From the IMG/VR virus record IMGVR_UViG_3300042261_000055, positions 1 to 31,975 of that record: DNA of 31,975 nucleotides; one strand, given 5' to 3'. The notes beneath the pieces are model-generated. The model did no database searches. It was given only the letters and a program-made list of their open reading frames with translations, and was not told the origin of the DNA. Made by a program: the position numbers and the translations under genes. The stretch comes from a virus. Numbering within the stretch: position 1 is the first letter of the stretch; the number at the start of each line of letters is the position of its first letter. Below are positions 19,788 to 28,292 of this stretch, piece by piece.

Positions 19788-20116
19788 TAAGCGATTTCAC
19801 TTCCAAACGCTGTAAAGGTTAAGTTGGCAGTTGATGCGTATACAGTAATAACATCTGTTGCACCTAGAGTAATACCAAGAGTAAGTGCTGTTGAATCAGA
19901 TGCGCCAACAGTTACATCATAAGCAACATACTGGCTGTTAGCCAATGCTGCACCTGCCACACGAACTGCAATACGGAAGGTTGCTGATGTTGCTGCTAGA
20001 TTTGCTACTACGATAGTAGATACTACTGTGCTTGTAGAGGCAGGTACGGTATATAGAGTTGTTGCTGTTGTCGCTGCTGGGTTTGACTGCCCAAGGACTT
20101 TGTAAGTTGTTGCCAT
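19787..20116 (-). CDS. Small beta-sandwich virion protein (109 aa)
   Basis: Ala/Thr/Val-rich with alternating hydrophobic strands (TTLYTVPASTSTVVSTIVVA, GITLGATDVITVYAST). TAATG-type one-base overlap downstream. Common in aquatic phage tail regions as a decoration or collar protein; function inferred by position and composition. Confidence 0.6.
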   Translation of the reverse strand: MATTYKVLGQSNPAATTATTLYTVPASTSTVVSTIVVANLAATSATFRIAVRVAGAALANSQYVAYDVTVGASDSTALTLGITLGATDVITVYASTANLTFTAFGSEIA

Positions 20117-20131
20117 TTATTTTCTCCTTAG

Positions 20132-22048
20132 TTACATTCCACCGAGCATAAAGACGGTTGGTGTTGGGTCGGTTGTGATTGTTGCCCACGAAGCAGAAGT
20201 TCCGTTCGTAGTCAAATATTTTCCTGAGTTTCCAGTCTGGCTTGGTAGTGCATCTACTGATGCCCAAGATGATGTAGAACCATCTGTAGTTAGATACTTG
20301 CCAGAGTTTCCTGTTTGGCTAGGCACTACATAGGTAGTTGAATCTGTAGCCACTAAAGTCTTAGATGATGGAATTGTAGTTCCGTTAACGCTTGTAGCGG
20401 TTGCTACACCAATATTAGGAGTAGTAAGAGTTGGACTTACTTGCATTACAAAGGTAGTACCAGTACCAGTCTGAGCAGCAATAGATGTTGCTGCACCCAC
20501 TGATGTAATTGGACCAGTTAGGTTAGAAGGTGCAACAGTTACGTTATCTACATAGTACTTAGTTGCCGCATCCTGATTAGAAGTAGGGTTTCCCATACCT
20601 GTAATCTTGCTAGTGCCCATTGCAATAGCACCAGTCATAGTGCCACCAGCAAGCGGTAACTTGGTTGCAATTGAGTTAGTTACTGTGGTAGAAAATGAAG
20701 CATCATTATCAAGGGCAGCAGCCAACTCATTAAGAGTATCAAGTGCGCCAGGAGCAGAAGCAATTAAATCTGTAATCTCTGTCTGAACATATGCGGTAGT
20801 TGCAATCTGAGTAGTGTTGGTATTAGCAGCAGCAGTAGGTGCTGTAGGCACACCAGTTAGTGCAGGGCTAGCAAGCGGAGCATAGGTGCTTGATGCAGTA
20901 GAAGTTGCTAACTTAGCATCTATCTGAGTCTGAATTGCAGATGATACGCCATCTAAGTATCCAAGTTCAGTTGCAGATACGCTAGATGATGGAGCAATCT
21001 TGGTCCAGTCAATAGCAGCAGAAGCATTAATATCTGCATTTACTATACTGTTAGTTAGGTTAGTTTTGCTGTATGCAATCTGAGCAGATGAGTTAACATC
21101 TGCATTTACAATCGCACCAGTAGCGATAGCAGTTGTTAAGGTTGCATTACCTGTTCCGTCAAAAGATACCGCACTAGCCTCTATATCGCCTGTAAGACTA
21201 AAATCACGGGCATTATCTAAAGCGGTAGCAGTATCTGCATTACCAGTTACATTTCCAGTAACGTTTCCTGTTACGTTACCAGTCACATTACCTGTGATAT
21301 TACCTGTAAAGGTTCCAGCAATAGCACCAGTACCAGTAATAGTTGGGCTAGTTAAAGTCTTGTTAGTAAGAGTCTGTGTACCAGTCAGGGTAACTACACC
21401 TGTAAGGGTATTGCTTGCTGAGTCAATTGTCTTATTTGTTAAAGTCTGAGTTGTATCTGTGCCAACAAGAGTTGTTGTGGCGTTCGGCAGAGTAATTGTT
21501 CTATCTGCTGTTGGGTCAGTTACTGTAAGAGTTGTCTCATACGCATCTGCGGTAGTACCCTCAAATACAATACTTGCATCACTTAGAGTTAAACCAGAAA
21601 CTGTTGGACTTGTGAGAGTCTTACCAGTCAGGGTTTGAGTCTTATCAGTACCTACTACGTCACCTTCACCAGATGCAATACCGTGCATAGAGTGAGTAGA
21701 AGTACCATCATTGTAGGCAGCCGTTGCTTCAATATGTAGATTAGATTCACGGTAATCTCTACCAATTGCCATATGTCGCACTACAGCACCAGCAGAGTGC
21801 GCTACACCAGTTGAGCCATCAACAGCACGAACAATTGTTAATGTATTAGTAGATACTGCCGATACATCTACAATCTCTTCAAGTGCTGTATCTGGGTCAA
21901 TTACTACTGTAAAATATTGACCAGAAGAAACTGTAGCACCACCTAGTAGTGATGTTCCAGATACAACGTTTGCCGAAGTATCGCTAGAAGTTATCGCCGA
22001 AGCAAGAGTTGTTTGCTGCGAACGAGATGAGTATTTACGTGTTGTCAT
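20132..22048 (-). CDS. Tail fibre protein (638 aa)
   Basis: The N-terminal 100 residues form a virion-binding domain. TQTLTNKTLTSPTI repeats appear several times, then a GNVT run, then PTAPTAAANTNTTQIATTAY, a very common tail-fibre motif. TGNSGKYLTTDGSTSSWA appears twice near the end. This is a trimeric fibre pattern. The C-terminus is short after the repeats, so the receptor tip may be in the following adhesin-like genes. Confidence 0.8.
   Translation of the reverse strand: MTTRKYSSRSQQTTLASAITSSDTSANVVSGTSLLGGATVSSGQYFTVVIDPDTALEEIVDVSAVSTNTLTIVRAVDGSTGVAHSAGAVVRHMAIGRDYRESNLHIEATAAYNDGTSTHSMHGIASGEGDVVGTDKTQTLTGKTLTSPTVSGLTLSDASIVFEGTTADAYETTLTVTDPTADRTITLPNATTTLVGTDTTQTLTNKTIDSASNTLTGVVTLTGTQTLTNKTLTSPTITGTGAIAGTFTGNITGNVTGNVTGNVTGNVTGNADTATALDNARDFSLTGDIEASAVSFDGTGNATLTTAIATGAIVNADVNSSAQIAYSKTNLTNSIVNADINASAAIDWTKIAPSSSVSATELGYLDGVSSAIQTQIDAKLATSTASSTYAPLASPALTGVPTAPTAAANTNTTQIATTAYVQTEITDLIASAPGALDTLNELAAALDNDASFSTTVTNSIATKLPLAGGTMTGAIAMGTSKITGMGNPTSNQDAATKYYVDNVTVAPSNLTGPITSVGAATSIAAQTGTGTTFVMQVSPTLTTPNIGVATATSVNGTTIPSSKTLVATDSTTYVVPSQTGNSGKYLTTDGSTSSWASVDALPSQTGNSGKYLTTNGTSASWATITTDPTPTVFMLGGM
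21241..21310 (-). repeat. 12-base tandem repeat encoding GNVT units
   Basis: About six 12-base units in the fibre gene encode GN(V/I)T in tandem, then GNAD. The units differ at synonymous positions, so the array is old enough to have drifted. It probably forms a rigid segment of the fibre shaft. Confidence 0.7.
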
Positions 22049-22056
22049 TTCCTTAC

Positions 22057-23004
22057 CTATCGGCTATAGTGTACACGAATTGGATAATATTGTTGTTGTC
22101 TTTGCGTTTCTTCATTTAAACGCTGAACATATAAAGCATACAATTGTTTAGTTGCACTTTGAGATGCACCATACGGACGCTTACTATCTGTTTCGTCTGC
22201 TTGTGGACTTACCTGTGATGCACGGGCAGGGTCAAGATAAGTAAGCAAACGATAAGATGCACCAAGAGTAATTACATCTTTACAGGAACTTGGTAGTCCA
22301 GATATAGTTTCAAATACTTGTGCATTAGTTGCACTTAATGTTCCTAAACTTGAAAAAGGAACTGGGTCTGTAGCATAAACAATTTTTACAGTTCTACCAG
22401 AAGTAACATAATCTCCAATGGTTACTGTTTGTGGGTTAGAACCATCATCAAATGCAGTAGCATTTGCAGCAGAATCCCAAGACCATCTGCGTATTGGAAT
22501 CCATTCCTGAGATGGTCCGATTGCTTGCCAAGAAATACTTAATATATTTTGAATATTTAAATCATATAATGCGTAGGTTGTTTGAGCAGCATTAAAGGTA
22601 AAAGTTGTTGAGTCAACAGCAAATATTGAAGAACCTACAGCATTGATAGTGTCATTAATTGCTTTCTTAACTACATATCGTGGAAAGGTAGGAGAGATAG
22701 TAACCTTAGATTCTGTTGTATGAGTAGCAGCAGTAGTACCTAAGTAGCCACGACCAAAAGGAGATACCGTAGCAGTGTTAGCAATACGGTCAAATGAATC
22801 AATCCATAATAACTCTTCATCAATCTCAACTATACCTTTGCCAAGATTTTCAGTTGAATTTAAAGATAATATAGTTGGAGATGCAATTGTAGAAGTGGTG
22901 GTAGAAATAGCAGAAGTCAGATATGTCGCTCTATCTTGCTGATAGGTATATCCAGCAAGATTGATTTGGACCTCATCCATTAATTCTGTTAATGTGGTTG
23001 TCAT
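22057..23004 (-). CDS. Putative head-tail connector / adaptor (315 aa)
   Basis: Helical N-terminus (TELMDEVQINLAGYTYQQDR) with an inserted beta domain (IVEIDEELLWIDSFD), then a helical part (FPRYVVKKAINDTINAVGS), a long beta region, and a helical end. This mixed plan is reminiscent of connectors downstream of capsid genes in short-tailed phages. Placed between glycosyltransferase and fibre genes. Name is inferred mostly from order. Confidence 0.5.
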   Translation of the reverse strand: MTTTLTELMDEVQINLAGYTYQQDRATYLTSAISTTTSTIASPTILSLNSTENLGKGIVEIDEELLWIDSFDRIANTATVSPFGRGYLGTTAATHTTESKVTISPTFPRYVVKKAINDTINAVGSSIFAVDSTTFTFNAAQTTYALYDLNIQNILSISWQAIGPSQEWIPIRRWSWDSAANATAFDDGSNPQTVTIGDYVTSGRTVKIVYATDPVPFSSLGTLSATNAQVFETISGLPSSCKDVITLGASYRLLTYLDPARASQVSPQADETDSKRPYGASQSATKQLYALYVQRLNEETQRQQQYYPIRVHYSR

Positions 23005-23684
23005 TACTTCCTCTTGTTTCCTACGAACGCATTGTAATAATTTATATCAAAAGAAAACCGCTTCATATGCGGTACTGTCGCGCCTGTGTGCGCATATACT
23101 GGAATATCAACTTTGTCACATAATGAGAAAAAGTAAATATCCTCACCCATAAAGTTCTTACCGTGTCCAATATCGGAGAATAAAGGAACAGTTGGTAATA
23201 CTTCACGGATTCTATCTACAACGCTACGGTGCATTAGTACAAATCCCATACCAGCAGCGCCTACTTTTATTAACTTGTCTTTTGGCAAAGGGTGCACTCT
23301 TGAAATGCCAATTTCTTGTTCTTTTTGCACAAACCAGAATAATGTAGGTTTAGGTTCCATTAATGATTCTTCTGGATTATCTGTAGTAAAATATACGCCA
23401 GTTAAAATTGGGCGTTCTTTTTCATCTTTATTATCCCAAAGAAGTTTAAATGTATCAGGACTAATAACTACATCAGAGTCTACCCAGAGTAGCCAGTCTG
23501 ATTTATTTCCATCATACCAGTGATTTATTACACGGTCTCTTTGTCTAGCAATTTGATTGCCCTGACTTCGTAAAGTTGTAACAACTTCTACTCCAGAATG
23601 TAGCATTACATCTGTAACACCCTGCATAAATCTACCATCAACCATACCATTATCGCACCAAGCGATAGCCAGTTTGTTATTCAT
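23004..23684 (-). CDS. GT-A-type glycosyltransferase-like protein (226 aa)
   Basis: LRSQGNQIARQRDRVINHW followed by SDWLLWVDSDVV with a D69-x-D71 metal site, GAAGMGFVLMHRSV, and FMGEDIYFFSLCDK...H. This is the GT-A nucleotide-sugar transferase layout. It may glycosylate virion proteins or host surface glycans. Its position inside the structural operon, between connector and small virion proteins, favours a virion target. No membrane segment. Confidence 0.7.
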   Translation of the reverse strand: MNNKLAIAWCDNGMVDGRFMQGVTDVMLHSGVEVVTTLRSQGNQIARQRDRVINHWYDGNKSDWLLWVDSDVVISPDTFKLLWDNKDEKERPILTGVYFTTDNPEESLMEPKPTLFWFVQKEQEIGISRVHPLPKDKLIKVGAAGMGFVLMHRSVVDRIREVLPTVPLFSDIGHGKNFMGEDIYFFSLCDKVDIPVYAHTGATVPHMKRFSFDINYYNAFVGNKRK

Positions 23685-23704
23685 ATTGTCCCTTTAGTTT
23701 TAAA

Positions 23705-23962
23705 TTACCACTTAACTTTGTCAGCCCAATATGCTGCAGACATTTTGCCTTTAGCAATATTCTTAGCGTGACGTGCTTTAAATGACCTTTGTCTAGCAGT
23801 AGGTTGTCTATCTCCAGTTACACCTTGTTGTCCAAATCGGATAGTCTTTACTTGACTACCTTCTTTAGCCACTACTACGTGTGACTTTTTTGGATGGTTA
23901 GGTGTACGTTTAGGCTTGTTATAGCCAGATACGCCAGCACGTGTTAATCTTGAATCTTTCAT
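23705..23962 (-). CDS. Basic conserved aquatic-phage protein (85 aa)
   Basis: KPKRTPNHPKKSHVVVAKEG, VKTIRFGQQGVTGD and RSFKARHAKNIAKGKMSAAY, ending WADKVKW. I recall a highly similar small basic protein from cyanophages and other aquatic phages. ATG at 23962 with GGTGGAG upstream and ATGA overlap with the previous gene; a TTG four codons earlier is less likely. Function unknown; the high charge suggests DNA or virion binding. Confidence 0.75.
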   Translation of the reverse strand: MKDSRLTRAGVSGYNKPKRTPNHPKKSHVVVAKEGSQVKTIRFGQQGVTGDRQPTARQRSFKARHAKNIAKGKMSAAYWADKVKW

Positions 23963-24111
23963 ATACTCCACCAACCCTGTGTTACTGCCTTACCAGAAGC
24001 AATCAATTCTTTGCGGTATCTATGTATTTCTTCCCAATTAGTTTCGTGAGTGGGTTTATTACATAATGGACAAATAGGGGCACCCATAATTTCGTATACG
24101 TGCCTACACAT
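23959..24111 (-). CDS. Small Cys/His protein (50 aa)
   Basis: MCRHVYEIMGAPICPLCNKP with a later His and WEEIHRYRKELIASGK. One CxxC and further Cys/His could bind zinc. AAAGGG precedes the ATG by seven bases; ATGA with the next gene. This is one of the smallest genes of the structural operon. Confidence 0.55.
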   Translation of the reverse strand: MCRHVYEIMGAPICPLCNKPTHETNWEEIHRYRKELIASGKAVTQGWWSI

Positions 24112-24113
24112 TG

Positions 24114-24281
24114 TTAACCCTTTTTCTTCCTAAGCATTGAAGCCTTCTTCTTCTTTGTTACTTTCTTTAATTCCATTCTTTTTTCAGCCATAGGTTCCAT
24201 CATCTCTGCTTTAGCATATGCTTTTGCAGCCTTCTTACCTGTTGGTGTATAAGGGAATTTCTTGTTTCCTACTTTTGGCAT
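24114..24281 (-). CDS. Lys-rich small protein (55 aa)
   Basis: About a third of residues are Lys or Arg (KKVTKKKKASMLRKKKG at the end). TAGGAATG precedes the ATG. The gene lies between two small virion-region genes with near-zero spacing. A charge-neutralising DNA-binding or capsid internal role is possible. Confidence 0.55.
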   Translation of the reverse strand: MPKVGNKKFPYTPTGKKAAKAYAKAEMMEPMAEKRMELKKVTKKKKASMLRKKKG

Positions 24282-24282
24282 A

Positions 24283-24594
24283 TTACATTCCTATCTCTTT
24301 CATAGTATCTGCTACTCGTTGGTCTATTTTTTGAGCGGCTGGCATAGTGTCAGCATCATATGGTTTATTTAGTTTTTCAGAGGCTTCCCGTGCAGCATTA
24401 ATATGTCGCCAAGTTGTTCCTGCTGGTTGGATACCTTCAGCCCTTGCAGCCCGATATGCAGCCAATTCTCCATCCCATTTTTTTTGGGCAATTGGTTTTC
24501 TGGCATCTCCAGGTGATAGTTCTAGAGTACCAATCTTGCAACCAAAACAACCCTCTACATATTCTGGATGTTTCTGTATTTGATGTAGGCTCAT
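24283..24594 (-). CDS. Conserved actinobacteriophage structural-region protein (103 aa)
   Basis: HPEYVEGCFGCKIGTLELSP with CxxC, then RAEGIQPAGTTWRHINAARE, recalls a protein found in Actinobacteria phages and some other aquatic phages. The N-terminal CFGC could bind metal. ATGA overlap with the upstream gene. Function unknown. Confidence 0.65.
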   Translation of the reverse strand: MSLHQIQKHPEYVEGCFGCKIGTLELSPGDARKPIAQKKWDGELAAYRAARAEGIQPAGTTWRHINAAREASEKLNKPYDADTMPAAQKIDQRVADTMKEIGM

Positions 24595-24860
24595 ATTTCA
24601 GTAAAATTATCCTCAGTAACGCCAACTCCTGCAGCAATTAATGCTGTCTTGGTTGCTGTATTAACAGTATGATTACATCCACCACGATAGAACTCATCAT
24701 AGGTAGCAATATCACTATCTATAGGATACATTACTCGTGAGTAAGTTGCACCAGATTTAGCGATAGCAACACCTTTATTTAATTTAAAAAAATAAAATAG
24801 TCTATGTAGACCAATAGGTCCTTCTTCTACAATTGGTGTAGTAAATATATAACTAGACAT
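24591..24860 (-). CDS. Small virion-region protein (89 aa)
   Basis: FTTPIVEEGPIGLHRLFYFF and YPIDSDIATYDEFYRGG. Beta-rich appearance. Located directly after the major capsid gene and preceded by GGAGGATA. Perhaps a head-completion or decoration protein, on position only. Confidence 0.55.
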   Translation of the reverse strand: MSSYIFTTPIVEEGPIGLHRLFYFFKLNKGVAIAKSGATYSRVMYPIDSDIATYDEFYRGGCNHTVNTATKTALIAAGVGVTEDNFTEI

Positions 24861-24882
24861 TATCCTCCTTAATGAACTTACC

Positions 24883-24914
24883 CTTAGATAGGGATATTGC
24901 TATCCCTACCTAAG
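24883..24914 (-). other. Long hairpin after the capsid gene
   Basis: Arms CTTAGATAGGGATA and TATCCCTACCTAAG pair over 14 positions (one G-T) around a GCAA loop as read on the transcript. No T tract follows. It lies ten bases after the capsid stop and 23 bases before the next start. Probably an mRNA 3'-end stabiliser/processing site or partial terminator that raises capsid over downstream products. Confidence 0.6.
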
Positions 24915-24924
24915 TGTCAATCAA

Positions 24925-25872
24925 CTAAGCGATTGATGAACCTGACTCAATGCGGTATAGAGCCTCTTCACGGTAGCGAGCAAAGCCTAGTACGCCATAC
25001 CAACCCATTGGGCGGTGACGCATTAAGCGGTCTACTACTGGTCCGATAACAATATGTGGCTCTTCTGCCACTGCTTCAGCAAGTGCTTGCTGACCACAAA
25101 GAATTGTGCGATACACCTTTGCAGATGAAGCACCATCAGTTGCTGAGTACATACGTGGAGTTTCAACAAAGAACGCTCCACCATATACTCCGATTTCGCC
25201 AGCCCATACACGGTCTTGATTAGTACCATATTGATTTGGTACTAGCCAGTTACCTGTGTCAGTAGCAAGGCGGAAATCGTGGGATACTTCTGGGTGAATA
25301 CCAGCCCAGAAATTTGTGCCCTTACGAGCAACTGCTTTATTAGTACGAAGTTTTGCAACTGCCTTATGAACGTTAGCAGAACTTAAAGTTGCTGCTGCAG
25401 TAATTGTAGCGGTTGATGTTGCTGTTGAACCTGAGTAGATTACGTTTGAACCACCACGCAATGTTGTCATTGCGAGAGAATCAATAGAATCTGCTAGGTT
25501 AAAAGCAATGATGTTTGCGATTGCAGGGTCAACATCTGCAAGAGAGAATAACTCTAATGCACGTGTTACCAACACGGAATTACCATACTCATTAAGAGTA
25601 ATGGTTGTTGAGGTTGGTGTTGACATTGCTACTGCTGTTGGGTCAGTATCTTCTGTCAGAGCAGTAGTTGCTGCTGATAGGTCAACATATCGTTGTAAAA
25701 CAACTGTTGAGCCTGGGATTGCCTGTTTTGCTGGACGCTTATCTGCAACAGAACGAATTAGTGGTTCTGAACGGAGAGCGAACTCTAGCAAACGGTCATA
25801 TGCCTTTTGTACTAGACCAGCACTGTTGGCAGTTCCACCTAGAGAGGCGGAATCTGTTGATACATATGCCAT
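24925..25872 (-). CDS. Major capsid protein, N4-gp56-like (315 aa)
   Basis: PGSTVVLQRYVDL, ATTALTEDTDP, TTITLNEYGNSVLVTRALEL and LADVDPAIANIIAFNLADSI are characteristic of the N4-gp56 major capsid family (HK97 fold). The C-terminus (GWYGVLGFARYREEALYRIE) gives a beta-rich end. A scaffold-like gene precedes it. Its length is close to the family's usual 300-400 residues. Ribosome site GGAGGTGAC lies upstream of the ATG. Confidence 0.85.
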   Translation of the reverse strand: MAYVSTDSASLGGTANSAGLVQKAYDRLLEFALRSEPLIRSVADKRPAKQAIPGSTVVLQRYVDLSAATTALTEDTDPTAVAMSTPTSTTITLNEYGNSVLVTRALELFSLADVDPAIANIIAFNLADSIDSLAMTTLRGGSNVIYSGSTATSTATITAAATLSSANVHKAVAKLRTNKAVARKGTNFWAGIHPEVSHDFRLATDTGNWLVPNQYGTNQDRVWAGEIGVYGGAFFVETPRMYSATDGASSAKVYRTILCGQQALAEAVAEEPHIVIGPVVDRLMRHRPMGWYGVLGFARYREEALYRIESGSSIA

Positions 25873-25902
25873 ATTGTCACCTCCAAGTGACTATGAACGG
25901 AA

Positions 25903-26373
25903 TTATTGTTGCGAGCGAAGCACATTCAATAACGCATCCATTGAATCTGCGTTATCAATGCGATAATTTAAATCTTCTGCTCGGTCAGGAGTAATCGCAT
26001 TTTGAGAAACAACATCTTGCTGGCGTAACGCTGCAGTATCTTGTTTGTTCTGAGGCTCGTCTGCTTGAATACCAAATAATTCAGCGTTATCCTCAAGCCA
26101 GTTTGAAACTGATTCTTCTGAGAAATCTCCATCTAAATCTTTTAGGATTAGGCGTGCAGCCTTTGGACTTACTCCCTTTTTTGCTAGGACTTCGGTTACG
26201 GTTTTCTCACGTTGAACTTTGGTTAATGATTCCAATTGTTCAGTAAGTTCCTTGATGCGCTTTTCGTCAGACCTCTTAGCCTTACGTAATTTCTTAAGTA
26301 AGTCATTATCGCTAAGAGATGTTTCTGAATCAAAATCATCATCTTCGTCATCCCAGTAATTGTTGTTGCTCAT
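25903..26373 (-). CDS. Capsid scaffolding protein (156 aa)
   Basis: Acidic N-terminus (NNNYWDDEDDDFDSE), long charged helices (LLKKLRKAKRSDEKRIKELT...QLESLTKVQR) and polar end (DALLNVLRSQQ), the normal look of scaffolds placed just before capsid genes. I start at ATG 26373, with AAAGGG eight bases upstream, rather than at a GTG three codons earlier. Confidence 0.75.
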   Translation of the reverse strand: MSNNNYWDDEDDDFDSETSLSDNDLLKKLRKAKRSDEKRIKELTEQLESLTKVQREKTVTEVLAKKGVSPKAARLILKDLDGDFSEESVSNWLEDNAELFGIQADEPQNKQDTAALRQQDVVSQNAITPDRAEDLNYRIDNADSMDALLNVLRSQQ

Positions 26374-26492
26374 AGCAACCACCCTTTCTATTCGTTGTTA
26401 GTTCGCAGACCTCAATTGCCATTAGGGGGATGGGTTGGCTTCTGCTTCCAGTCTGTTACGCTCAATGGTGCTGGTCAGTCCATTAAGGATTC

Positions 26493-28292
26493 TTAGAATT
26501 GTCCCTGTGTTTGCTTTGTTAAACTGGTGCGAGACATACCAGATTGACCGCTAAAGGAACCAACTTCAAGCGCAGTTAAGCGTTCACGCTTCTTCTGTGC
26601 TTCAGCAAGAGAGTTAAAGATTTCCTGCTCTGCTTCTGCTAGTCCATATCCTTGTGCGGTGCTGCTATAAATTTGAGAAAGTTTCTCTGATGTAGGCAGA
26701 ATATCTGCAATAGTTGCATAACCCTTTTGAGCCTCAGCCATAGATACGCCTTGAGCAGCAAGTTGTTCTGCTGTAGCAACGCCAGGCTCAATGCCCTGAC
26801 GACGAGCAACTGTTCCAATTTCTGCTGCTGCAACTTGACGTTGAATCTTCTGTAACTGTTGATTAGGGTCAAGAACATAACCAACCATATCGTTGTTACT
26901 AATTCCATAGTAGTCACGTAGCGTATTGATAAGTGCTGGGTCAGCATTTTGAACTCGCTGAACTGCTGTTGCTACACGAGTTGATAGTTCTGCAGCCGAT
27001 ACGTCATTGGATATAAATTGCTTTACATAAGCATCTGTATCAAACTGAGTTAAGCCATAGGCTCTTAGAATCTGACGGTAACTATCTTCTAGGTTAATAT
27101 ATTCTGCAGGGCTAAGAACAGCAAGACCCTTCTTTAAGCGGTCTGCGTTAGCAGCAAAGCGCATTTGATATTCAGGTTGTTCTTGCAACTGAATAGTAAT
27201 TGTTGCTTCAGTTGCACCATTCTGAGCCAAGTCAATAATCTTTTGAGATAGGCTACTTAAGCCATACTTTGCAAATCGGTCTTGAAGAACTGTAATGATT
27301 GACTGACGATTAGCATAACCTGTACCAGTTGTAGTAGCAGAGGTTGTGGTTCCTGTAGTAGTTCCACTAGTAACTGTTCCGCTAGTCGTACCACTGGTTA
27401 CGGTTCCAGAAGTGGCTCCACTAGTTACAGTACCTGTAGTTGCACCACTAGTAATAGTTCCTGTTTTAGTACCGCCTGTTACAGTTCCAGTAGTTGCTCC
27501 ACTAGTGACCGTGCCCGTAGTCGCGCCACCAGTAACTGTGCCAGTGGTTGCTCCTCCTGTTACAGTACCTGTAGTAGCCCCACTAGTTACAGTTCCAGAA
27601 GTGGCACCAGAAGTAGATGTAAGTGTAATATTGCCTTTATCATCTACTATAGGCTGATTAATTAAAGCATTGGCTCCAGTAATGTCGCCTGTCTGTGATG
27701 CTTGAGTTGCTCCACCAATAGAACGAGCGCCATAAGCACGCATATTTTCAGTAGTGTTTGGAGCACGATATAATTTCCATTCACCAGAAATATCATCTCC
27801 AATCCAAGCATAATAATAAATATAATTACCATCTGGCTTAGGAGCAGTAGGACGCATAAAAAAATTAAGCATTGGGTCAGACTTAGTGCGTTCAGCAACT
27901 GCAATTTGTTGCGCTAATTCTCTATCTGATTTAACCGCTAAAATCTTTTCTTCTCTACTTAATGAGTTCCATTCTTCAGGGGTCATATTTGCTACAGATG
28001 TAGCCTCTAAAATTTTCTTTGCTACAGCAGGGTCAATAGAAGCAATGTCTGCACTTAACCCTGCTTTCTTGGCAGCCTCATAAGAAGCAATATCTTTAGC
28101 ACGAACATCTGCAGTAGATACAGTTGAGACTGTAGCGGTAGGTGTAACAGCAGTAGTTGTTACTGTTGGTGCAGGAGTAGATGCAGTAGTAGGTGTTGGT
28201 GTAGGAGCGGGAGCAGAAGTCGTTTTTGCTTGCTCAAGAAGTTTAGCCAACTCTGCTAAATTTATATATTCTTCACCTGGTTCAATAGGCAT
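26493..28292 (-). CDS. Putative internal virion protein with repeat domain (599 aa)
   Basis: A helical N-terminus, Pro/Thr-rich linker (TPAPTVTTTAVTPT), a helical part with YYYAWIGDD, then about ten nine-residue GATTGTVTS repeats, then a helical C-terminal half (SIITVLQDRFAKYGLSSLSQ, AELSTRVATAV). It stands with three other large genes upstream of the scaffold, which have no portal-like motifs I recognise. A virion interior or ejection protein is the best guess. Confidence 0.45.
   Translation of the reverse strand: MPIEPGEEYINLAELAKLLEQAKTTSAPAPTPTPTTASTPAPTVTTTAVTPTATVSTVSTADVRAKDIASYEAAKKAGLSADIASIDPAVAKKILEATSVANMTPEEWNSLSREEKILAVKSDRELAQQIAVAERTKSDPMLNFFMRPTAPKPDGNYIYYYAWIGDDISGEWKLYRAPNTTENMRAYGARSIGGATQASQTGDITGANALINQPIVDDKGNITLTSTSGATSGTVTSGATTGTVTGGATTGTVTGGATTGTVTSGATTGTVTGGTKTGTITSGATTGTVTSGATSGTVTSGTTSGTVTSGTTTGTTTSATTTGTGYANRQSIITVLQDRFAKYGLSSLSQKIIDLAQNGATEATITIQLQEQPEYQMRFAANADRLKKGLAVLSPAEYINLEDSYRQILRAYGLTQFDTDAYVKQFISNDVSAAELSTRVATAVQRVQNADPALINTLRDYYGISNNDMVGYVLDPNQQLQKIQRQVAAAEIGTVARRQGIEPGVATAEQLAAQGVSMAEAQKGYATIADILPTSEKLSQIYSSTAQGYGLAEAEQEIFNSLAEAQKKRERLTALEVGSFSGQSGMSRTSLTKQTQGQF
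27321..27611 (-). repeat. 27-base tandem repeat inside a virion gene
   Basis: About ten units of 27 bases encode (S/G)GATTGTVT-type repeats, with changes at single positions (TK, TI, TT variants). The unit is conserved at the protein level and variable at third positions. It should form an extended, Thr-rich linker; array length may vary between strains. Confidence 0.75.

Noticed and set aside
27321-27611. CRISPR array
   Set aside because: The repeats are contiguous 27-base coding units without spacers.
27346-27657. + strand ORF rich in Val/Pro
   Set aside because: Antisense of the 27-base repeat array; periodicity alone keeps it open.
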